This document shows, in pieces, positions 55,788 through 64,000 of a stretch of DNA of 64,000 nt. The notes under the pieces were generated by a model, which did not search any database, was not told the origin of the DNA, and worked only from the letters and a program-made list of their open reading frames with translations. A program made the position numbers and the translations under genes. This DNA is from Monodelphis domestica (taxonomy: Eukaryota > Chordata > Mammalia > Didelphimorphia > Didelphidae), in the NCBI RefSeq assembly GCF_027887165.1, contig NC_077234.1:250514158-250578157 (forward strand). The letters are read 5' to 3'. How positions within the stretch are numbered: the first letter of the stretch is position 1; every line of letters begins with the position of its first letter.

Positions 55788-56034
55788 CTATTTTACTTTG
55801 TACATCTAAGTAGATTGTCATGAGGAATCCATAGACTTCCCCATCGTTATCAAAAGGGTTCATGACACTAAAATTATGAAGAATTCCTATCTTAAAGAGT
55901 TGCTCACAGCACGGAGAGTTTAAATGATGTCCAGCAAAGGACTTGAGCTCAGGGATTAGAGGCTTCAAGGCCAGTTCTCCAGACACCATAAGCTCTTGGT
56001 GGGAAAAATCAAGGCAGTTCCTGATCCATGGGAA
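55788..56034 (-). CDS. Possible coding exon of an unrecognised host gene (247 bp)
   Basis: On the minus strand, a candidate acceptor 'gggataacttacacag' (ending at 56035) is followed by an open frame starting TTC CCA TGG ATC and encoding 82 residues. It then meets a strong donor, ATAG|GTAAGA, at 55788/55787. The peptide begins FPWIRNCLDFSHQELM, continues 'SGELALKPLIPELKSFAG', 'CCEQLFKIGILHNFSVMNPF' and 'DNDGEVYGFLMTIYLDVQ', and has a balanced amino-acid composition, one CC pair and an NFS glycosylation-type site. The frame would be entered in phase 0 and left in phase 1. The frame also stays open past the donor to 55618, and an in-frame ATG at 55989 makes a 123-codon ORF, so a short ORF or an old retrocopy is the alternative. 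I recognise no family or domain. No partner exon was found in the window. Confidence 0.4.
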
Positions 56035-57900
56035 CTGTGTAAGTTATCCCTCGTATCCAGGAACCCAAAGCAAGCAAACGTCATCTTATGAATTGTGATT
56101 TTAAGCCACATAGAAAGTGGGCCAACAATAACAGTATTAGGAATCTTAATGGTCTATATCCATTGGCTTATGGTGGGAAGAAAGGAGAGAGTGAAGAGAA
56201 AGGGAGAGAACTAGGCAAGTCAACTTGTGAATGAGAAGCATGAACTTTTCTCTTCTTAGAATGACTTTAAAAGATATTACCACTAGGTCGATGCTAATAC
56301 TTCAAGGTAAAGGTAAACTCACTTAGAAAAGGATTAATGCATCTCTCTTTTTAAAGACGTTGTGAAAGGTGTGGTAAGTGGTGACTAAATGAATATTTTC
56401 TAGGCAAGGCAAAAACAGCAAGAAGAACCGTGTTTTGCCAGAATTGTGATATAATGAAAAGCTTATCCCACAAAAGAGACAAATTAGAGGATGATTAATA
56501 GATATATTTGCAATTAAGACAAAAGGTTTTTTTTAAACTATTCTTGCTTTTACTTTGCTTTTTAAAGCCTACGCTCTTATTCTGTTAAACTGCACTAATG
56601 AGATCTGGGTTCAGGATACATTTGTGGTGCCTCATCACTGACACAGTCATCCAATTAGCCTGCCATTTTGTTCATTTTCATGGGCTAAAAGCAGGTTTTT
56701 TCGTGTGTAGAGCTTGCTGCATCGAATGGTGTGCTGCTGCCTCTGGCTATCGGTACATCCTTTAGCCCACACCTACTGCCTTCAGAACCCAAGCCTCCCA
56801 GTGCCGTAGCCCTCAATTTCATTAAGAGCATTGGCGTTTGCTTCCACAGCTCTAAGGATGATTCAGCGTGCTGATTATGTCATAGCCCTTAGCTTTCAGG
56901 CTTACTCCTCAACGTTGCGTTTAAAAGAAAGGTTGGGACCAGGCAGGGCAAGATGGTTGAGCTGCTCAGGGAGGACCTTAGAAGGTGGCTTTGGACTTCG
57001 GTGTGAGCAGGTCTGGCTCTGTGCTTTGCCGCCTCCAAACTTAATTGTTATCACTCAGAAGCAGTCAGGCTGTGGCAGCAGGGTGAAAGAAAGCGCTGGG
57101 CAGGAGTCTCAAGACTGAGTTCACATTGTCTCTAGCCATCAGTATGACGCTGGGCACATCTTCCCTTTACCTGTTGTACTACTGTTCTTTATTAAAAAAA
57201 AAAAACTGTTACTTTGTAAAAATCATTTGCACTCATCATGGATCATCACCAGGTTTAAAAAAGGAAATGGATCTCATATTTTGGTGAGAAACCTTTGTAT
57301 TTTACCTTTTCTTAGCTGATACAATGTGTCCATGTTTGTAAGCTATATATTTTTTTATTTTAAAAACTTTTTATTATTGTTTATTCTTACATGTACAATA
57401 TAGTATTTCAGTTTTCTCTCCTTTTTGTATTTGAAGCACATGTGAACAGTGTTTAGAAGATTTTTCTTTAATTTTTTTTTATTTTGCAGTAATAAAAGTT
57501 TAAAACACATTTGCCTTAATGACAATGCATATCCAGAAAACTTTAGACTATAAAAATGATGCCGTGGATTGTTTGAAAGAATTATGGGACTTTGCTTCAT
57601 GATTCATCTGATTCCAGAAGAAGGGAATATACAAAAGAGCCAGTATATAGTGCTAAAGAAGCACATAGTGCCAAATGAGCACAGGGTCAAAGAGACCAAC
57701 AATGCCAATGGAATTGAGGAAATTTTGAGCCAAGACAAGAGGACGTGAACTTACTTGGGGTTTGAGGTTGAGGCTGTTTTGACATATGTCAAAGGCAGGT
57801 CTTCCTTGTCCCAGATTCAACCAAGTATCTCAAATTTGGCTCCAATAATCTCATCCCTATTCTGTCTTTCATACTGTGGAAAACTTTCTGTAGTCCTGGC
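56035..57900. other. Unassigned sequence, with a possible conserved noncoding part
   Basis: 56560-56800 ('ccaattagcctgccattttgttcattttcatgggctaaaagcagg') is unlike the repeats around it and has homeodomain-type TAAT/ATTA sites. The plus-strand frame at 56831-57118 has no domain. An A-run lies at 57193-57205. Confidence 0.25.
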
Positions 57901-57904
57901 TGCT

Positions 57905-58845
57905 GATTGGGAAAGTACATATACATAAATCACTTTACCTGGGCCCCGATTCAAGGACCTGGTATAGGTTTATTTTCCTTTACTTACAATGTTTACACAT
58001 AAGACTTTGATAGTCTAGATTTCATCCAGAAACTATTTTTCTTTTTTTATTTGGATTTCTTTATGTTTTTGATTTCTCCTGTCAACTGATTCATATACCT
58101 CATAACTCAGCCATACACCCCTAAGTGATCCCCATGTTTTTCAACACCCTCTTCAGGGGGGGAATGTATTATTATTCTAAAATGCAAAGTGAAAATTCTT
58201 TTTGAGAGTAATTTTAAGATAAGAAACATGCTACCTCTCTGAATTCAGAAAGTGAACTGTTTGGTGAAGGCAACATGAAGATGCCTCCACAGACCACACG
58301 CTGTACCAGAAGATCCAGAGTGAACTTTGGGATGTGATGATTTGAACCATGTGGGGTTGAATGCATTTGTTTTGTATATATACTCTAATGCCAAAGTGGA
58401 CTGCCCCCAACTGGCTTTTTGTCAATGTGCCTAGCAATCATTGGTTTTGTTCTCTTTTCCTTTTATCCCCAAATTATTGTGATTTCAAAGTTGGTTATGT
58501 TTACAAGATCCATTGGAGAGATTCGTCTTCTGCAGATACCAGGGAGAATGTATAATTGAAAATCTGTTACTCTAAAAAAAGAACTACATTTCCCAGGAGC
58601 CCACTGATTCCCTGTCATTATGTACTTTCTGTAGATAGGGGATATTAGGCAGGGACGTGGAGAGTCCCACCTCTTTGGCATGATGACAGCGAGCATGGTG
58701 GTGGTAAGGCTGGTGTCTGAACTGGCTGATCAGCCATGGGCATGTGGTCATGGTCTTCTTATTTTGTTACCTTTTTTATTCCTTTATTTCTAATCATCAG
58801 TAATAAATCCCCTAAAATATAATATTTTTATTATTAAGATTTAAT
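57905..58845 (+). mobile_element. Candidate LTR-type or other dispersed marsupial repeat (fossil)
   Basis: The stretch from about 58235 ('ctctctgaattcagaaagtgaactgtttggtgaaggc') through 'caaagtggactgcccccaactggctttttgtcaatg', 'gaactacatttcccaggagcc' and 'taatcatcagtaataaatcccctaaaatataatatttttatt' matches my memory of a high-copy marsupial repeat with an AATAAA near its end. Left boundary uncertain, family not named, no viral coding sequence seen. Treated as an old LTR-like element with low certainty. Confidence 0.35.
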
Positions 58846-60954
58846 TTTAACTTTTACAATATAGATAAGTGCATCAGATTATACAAAGTTAAATTAAATA
58901 CTGGCCTTATAGTCAAGGACCTTTCAGCTCTTCTTATGAACTTACATGGTAATACTTTAAGAATTTAAGACAATATCACTTTCTCATCTTGTGTCCAAAT
59001 TCTAGGGTTTACATCCCACTATATGGCGGTTATAGTTGATATTTACAGTGTTCATTCTTTGTTGTGGGATTAAATATTGCAAAAAAAAAATGCATTCTCT
59101 AATTTAGTCAACTATAGTAATTTATTTGAATTATAATCTCATTTTATAGATGGAGATTGAAGCATTACATTAACTAATATCATTTAGTCAGCTTAAAGTA
59201 TCATATGCATTTCCTTTTTTATTGTTTTTGCATTTTATTTTGTAGGTGGCGAGCCTTCTCATGTTGTACTAAACTAAAAACAGGGCTGAAAAAAGCCTGA
59301 GCCTGCCTTATTCAGGACTTTAATATTTTTTCACAAAGTTGGTTTCTTTTCTCAATTTATTTTTCAATAGCCATTTCTGAAAATGTCTGTATTTAACTGG
59401 ACTGAAAGAAAATGCGTGATCAAAGGCAGCCATTGATGGCTATTCACATAAAAACCACATCCTGTCTTATGGGTACTTAAATTTGCCCAGGTGTGAAATG
59501 GATTATGAAATGGTGATCTGAAGAGATGATGGAGACTGAATAGTAAGTTATACATTTGGCATTACTAGAGGGGGAAAAGGTAGACTACTTGACTCAAGGC
59601 TGTCACATATGTTTTGACATCTAGACAACACTTGGTTCCACAAGATAATATTGTCAAACATTTCACTAAACTACAACCACTAATGCTAGAGATGATTGAA
59701 AAGAAGTCTGGGGAGAGTTCCAATCCACTGCACAATGTACAACCAAGTTAAATAATCTAACTTGCACATTTCTTCAAGGTTTTCCTCATATATTCTATAT
59801 GAAAAGGAGGACAAGTAATTTGCTTCAGACAGGAATGTGAACAGGAACTTCAGTGATTATAGTGCTGCCTCCCCCTCTCCCCCATAGTTTTTTTCCTCCT
59901 GAAGGCTTATTAAACCTTCTGTACATTTGCATAGAAGAGCATCTTGGAAGCTAAAAAAAATCCAGAGGAGCATATCTACCTATCAGTAGCCTCACCAAAT
60001 CATTCATCCTAACTCAGATAGGAGTCAGGGTACAGATTCTCTGCAGAGAAGAAAGGAAATATCTTTCAACAATATATCTAGAAGTTGTTCGTGAAGCTGT
60101 GTTAAGGAGCCTTTTTGGTGCTAATTTAAGTGGAATTGTGGGAGTGATAAAAAATACAAATCAAAGACTCTGATGGACAGCTCCCAAACACCTAAGAGGG
60201 TAGACCAATTCTATAAGAGTAATAACAGTTGACCCTAGCCATGCTTGGAGTTTTGAAGTTACATGAATACATACTTAAAGCTGGAGAAACACATTATTAG
60301 CATTTTAAAGTGCCTCTTGACTTAACTTGCCAAAATGAAAAATAGGGTCAAAAAAGCTTCAGGTGATTATTAACACTGGAGTCTTCAAGTAAAGGGGATG
60401 ACTTCAGGGTGTTTCAGCTAGGGTGGGCCTCAAGCAGTTTTTATCAAGGAGCCCTCCATGCTGTGATGGCTAGTCCTCGTCTTGCTCCTAACCTACTAAG
60501 GTGGGGAGCTTCCTCATCAGCATGTTGACTATGTAATAGCAGGTGACCACGGAAACGCTGTTGGAGAGTAGAGGAGGACTATGCGTGTGAGGCATAGCTG
60601 AGTTTGACACGTGATAATGGCCTTGTGACTACTGACAGTAAAGAACTGAGATTAAAGTGATGTCTATTCAGCAGACCTATAAAGTGTCTCCTGCTTTAAT
60701 GGTTTAAGTGTCAAGCTCCCAGTAAGTACAATCAGACTTATGGTTTATCATATCATGATCCAAGTATTTGTCAACGTTTGCTACTGAGTCGTGTGTGTCT
60801 TCACCTCTTCTTCTCTAAGGGAGCCAATAAGTTGCTGTCCTGTGCTTTATCTAAATTATTCTGAGTACCATTTTTGGAAGGGAGGCGACCCTTTTAGGCT
60901 CAATTATAGACATGAGCCTTGCCTAAAGATCGTTTTTAGAAAATGTTCTCGGAA
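58846..60954. other. Unassigned sequence
   Basis: About 2.1 kb with no recognised gene or repeat. Confidence 0.3.
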
Positions 60955-61084
60955 TTCAACTGTGGATTAGAGGCATACTGAGTCAGAAAGACTGAGAATC
61001 TAACTTCCCTCCTTTAGCGCACGGCCCCAAGAACTGAATCCAGCCCAAAGGAGTCCGGAGCTGGGAATCCGATATGCGGGGCAC

Positions 61085-61266
61085 CCTTTTCCCATGAGTC
61101 AGTGAGCCATTGTATTTCAGTCAGTGAAGACTTATAAATCACTGCGGAATACTCTTTCTGCCTTCTCCTACTGTGTCATCTTAACCTTCGTACCTGTCTC
61201 AGCCCGTGACTCTTTCTCTTCTCGGGGGCTCTAATTAACAGAAGTGTCTATCCCAGATTCCCAAGG
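61085..61266 (+). promoter_or_regulatory. Weak candidate promoter and first exon
   Basis: 'gacttataaatcactg' (61127-61142) is TATA-like and follows 'catgagtcagtgagccattg' (AP-1-like TGAGTCA). About 110 bp downstream, 'cccaag|gtgagaaaac' (61260-61273) is a good splice donor. The region is GC-richer than its surroundings. It could equally be LTR-like sequence or chance; there is no coding exon to support it. Confidence 0.2.
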
Positions 61267-61855
61267 TGAGAAAACCAACTTCCGTAGTTCAGTTTCTTGA
61301 CACTGGTGAGAGACAGCCCTCGGGCATGAAAATCAGACGAGGGAATATCTCACCAGTCCTGAAAAGTTCTGGGGGCTCTGCCCACCAATATTCAGGAAAA
61401 CAGAGAGAGAGGCAGCCGCGGATTCTGAGGCAGAAGAGAAGACAAGTTCTATTAGAGGCTACCCAGAAATATTTCTCCTACCTTATGGTTTCATAAAAGC
61501 AGTTTTTTAACTGTGAATTCAAGAATATGCCTATGTAGTGCACTATCCTTCTCCAAAAAGCTGCTTTGAATTTAAATTTAATCTCACGATATCCTCTTTT
61601 TTAATGTGTTCAATGTCATATTATGCAATTTATATATATTTGGTAATAAGTACCAAAGTACATAATATAGACATTATAGAAATATATAGAAACCTCACAC
61701 TTGCTTGAATCATGCATTTCCCCTCCTGGAGTGGCCATTGTCACTAATCTTCCCCTTTCCTTCTGACAATTATTTTAGAAAATTCTTTGACTTATATAAA
61801 CAACTGTGTCAGGTACGGGCACTGCAGTGAAGTATTTGTGTTCTTTTTCTATTTT
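61267..61855. other. Unassigned sequence
   Basis: Nothing recognised. Confidence 0.3.
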
Positions 61856-62027
61856 CTAAAACCCTTACTTTCTGTCTCAGTAACAACTTTAAAATAGAAA
61901 GGCAACAGCTGGCTAAACAGGGTTCAATGACTTGCCCATGGTCACACAGCACGAAGGTGACTGAGGCCAGATTAGGACCCAGGTCCTCCCAACTCTAGGC
62001 CAGACACTATGCTACCCAGCTGCCCCA
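61856..62027 (-). mobile_element. tRNA-derived SINE, antisense, older copy
   Basis: 'aaacccttactttctgtctcagtaacaac' (tail), 'ggcaacagctggctaaacagggttcaatgacttgcccatggtcacacagc', 'gaggccagattaggacccaggtcctcccaactctaggcc' and 'ctatgctacccagctgcccc' (head). Confidence 0.85.
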
Positions 62028-62214
62028 TTTGTGTTCTTTTTCACAGGCACTCTACTGAAATGGCATAATAATCCAATGACTCAACATTTTAATTCAATCA
62101 TACAATAACGTCTTTGATTTTTAAAACATGGATCAGTTTTTTGTTGAGACAGGAAAAGGATTATAAAATTGAATTAAGAATGTGCTAATAGCAATAAAAT
62201 CTTTGAATTCAGAC

Positions 62215-62605
62215 TTTTTGAACTGGAAATTGAAAGGATGCTCATCAGTTGGGGAATGGCTAAAAAGTTATGGCATATAATTGTGATTATATATACATAT
62301 ATATATATATATACACATACACTGCTCTTTAAGAAATGATGAGCAGATTAATTTTGGAAAAACATGAAAAGACCCACATGAAAATATGAAGAGGGAAATA
62401 ATCAGAACCAGATTATATACAGCAAGAAAAATATCATTTGAAGAGTGACTTGTAGATGTCCACTTCCAGAGGAAGAATTGAAACATAGTTTTGTGTGTGT
62501 GTGTGTGTGTGTGTGGATACCTATCTATTTCTGTCTAATGATGCCTTCTCCAGTGGGAGAGCAGAAGAAGAAAAGAGTTAACTAAGAATTTAATTGTGAC
62601 AAATA
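62215..62605 (+). mobile_element. L1 3' end, sense, with internal TA and TG arrays
   Basis: 'aactggaaattgaaaggatgctcatcagttggggaatggctaaaaagttatggcata' is the ORF2 C-terminal 'eWLNKLWYM' region. 'gatgagcagattaattttgg', 'gaaaagacccacatgaa' and 'gaaccagattatatacagc' continue into the 3'UTR. A TA-rich array is at 62288-62313 and (TG)11 at 62492-62514. Worn, 5'-truncated. Confidence 0.78.
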
Positions 62606-62806
62606 GGGGGCAGCTGGGTAGCTCAGTGGACTGAGAGCCAGGCCTAGGGACAGGAGATCCTAGGTTCACATCTGGCCTCAGACACTTCCCAGCTGTGTGA
62701 CCCTGGGAAAGTCACTTAATCCCCATGGCCTAGCCCTTACCACTCTTCTGCCTTGGAACCAATACACAGTATTGATTCCAAGATGGAAGGTAAGGGTTAA
62801 AAAAAA
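62606..62806 (+). mobile_element. Young tRNA-derived SINE with 11-bp TSD
   Basis: 'gggggcagctgggtagctcagtgga' (A box), 'taggttcacatctgg' (B box), 'cacttcccagctgtgtgaccctggg', 'ccttggaaccaatacacagtattgattccaagatggaaggtaagggtt' and poly(A). The duplication tgtgacaaata is at 62595-62605 and 62807-62817. The best-preserved full-length copy in the window. Confidence 0.95.
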
Positions 62807-62819
62807 TGTGACAAATAAA

Positions 62820-63064
62820 TTAATTTAATTTAAAAAAGAAGTTTTACTCCCTGTACTCCCAATGGCTTCAGGTTAGGGAATGAAATTTGAAATGTTCTCT
62901 TCTCTGCCATTAGCTTAAGATCCCACTGGCTGTGTTCCTCCATTTTTGAGGGGCCCAGTAATTAGTTCCCCAATTCCATTTAGCCACTTAATATTAGATT
63001 AGCTTTTATAAAGAGGTATTTACTTTAAAAATAGAGCAAGAACAAATATGCAAACATTTCCCCC
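62820..63064. other. Unassigned spacer
   Basis: Nothing recognised. Confidence 0.3.
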
Positions 63065-64000
63065 AACTCCTTGAACACACTATCTCCCCTCCAGGTGTTG
63101 TGTAATTTCTAAGCACAGGAATACAAATAAGAAAATCAAATCTCCAAGCCAAAAAGAAATAGGTTTATTGGGAGAGGGCAGTTCTCACAATAAAGTTGGA
63201 CTTCTGGTCATGACAAAAAGACCCAGAGCACTGTGAGGGACCTTTCTTTATGGCCCAAAGAATATCACAACTTCTACACCAGTTTAAAAATAATTCAGGT
63301 CAATGATAAAAATAAATACTTCTCATTGGTAGAAGTCACTTGATAAAGACTTGAAAGTCACTTGAAAGACAAGGGGGGAGTTGGGGACCCTGAACTGATG
63401 ATGTATATGTTAAGAGAGGGTGGTGTTGAGTGGTATCAGGCTTTGAAGCTTAATTCAAAACCTTAGACATAGATTAACAAAAGACTTAGTAAATGATCAC
63501 TTATGATTATCTCAAGACTACTGCTAACACTAAAATCTAATCCTCATATAAGGGGCTAAGGTATTTTTCACTCACCCAGGAGAGTTTACAGTTTAGCTAA
63601 ATCCCCACGCTGCATTATTCCCACTGAGTTCAAATCCAAAACTATGATATTAACCTCTTTTCAGTTGATGCCCCCGATGGATGCTTGTTACTGCAAGACT
63701 GCTGGGTTGGCTTCAACACTTCACTAGACTTTCTCAATTTACCCATTATTCAAGATCCCAGGCCAGATTGATAACTTTCCTCCTCATCCCAAGCATGGAA
63801 AAAATGAAGGGCCAAAGACCCAGGCTTGATGGTCAGTGGAATTAAACTTTGTCTATAAATTCATATCAGCACTATTTCTATTCAAAGCTATCCAATATTC
63901 CATCCAATGTTCTAATCAAAGTTTTGTCCAAGGTCCCCAAAAGGATCATGGAAACATAATCAACTTAAAAATTGCAATAATTTGTGGATAAAAGGGAAAA
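63065..64000 (-). mobile_element. Candidate LTR-type repeat (fossil), antisense, may run off the right edge
   Basis: On the minus strand, 'ccctctcccaataaacctatttc' (about 63163-63185) gives a polyadenylation-type signal as in many mammalian LTRs. U5-like sequence follows to about 63065, and promoter-like sequence precedes it ('ggccataaagaaagg'). No viral genes are seen in the window. Old; family and far boundary not determined. Confidence 0.35.

Noticed and set aside
56831-57118. 95-codon plus frame
   Set aside because: No domain, no splice context, no codon pattern; considered chance.

Overview
The window looks like intergenic or intronic DNA from a marsupial. The evidence is the repeat content: tRNA-derived SINEs of a marsupial type (head with pol III A box and B box, tail around 'ccttggagccaatacacag'), Mar1/MIR-type CORE-SINEs, several generations of L1, a half-LINE-like element without most of ORF2, L2 and CR1-like LINE pieces, one hAT DNA element, and three candidate LTR-type repeats. 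I cannot narrow it to a species. No complete protein-coding gene, rRNA, genuine tRNA gene or CRISPR array was found.

Layout. 1-2.24 kb is the 5' half of an antisense L1 whose 5'UTR carries a 444-bp hAT element with a perfect 8-bp target duplication. 6.43-9.94 kb is an antisense HAL1-like element (5'UTR, ORF1, spacer, then only the C-terminal part of ORF2). 10.9-14.5 kb holds an old sense L1, a Mar1 SINE split by a younger SINE, and a moderately repeated family also present at 25.1 kb. 17.3-21.3 kb has three tRNA-SINEs and a sense L1 3' half; two of the SINEs share the same internal TA array. 21.6-23.3 kb is an internally deleted antisense L1. 24.9 kb and 28.3 kb are long microsatellites. 28.4-31.4 kb has a MIR split by a Mar1 which itself carries an 81-bp foreign segment, then a worn L1. 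33.3-36.4 kb is an antisense L1 that was entered by a sense L1 fragment (TSD visible) and contains a partly processed copy of an EIF4E1B-like mRNA. 37-41.3 kb is MIR/L2 debris including the second copy of the 81-bp segment. 42.6-45 kb has a candidate LTR and a degenerate sense L1 with a possible Tigger-like insertion. 47.7-49.3 kb is an L2 with internal duplication. 51.3-54.0 kb is an old antisense L1 with nested SINEs. 55.8-56.0 kb has a possible coding exon of an unrecognised host gene on the minus strand. 57.9-58.8 kb and 63.1-64 kb are candidate LTR-type repeats. 62.2-62.8 kb is an L1 3' end followed by a young SINE.

The most noteworthy items are the EIF4E1B-like partly processed copy with an apparent retained 3' splice site, the unrecognised open exon at 55.8-56.0 kb, the near-identical inverted 81-bp pair 10.4 kb apart, and the hAT element. 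Nothing here amounts to a clearly new biological system. All family names rest on reading the sequence and on remembered consensus features; no database search was run.
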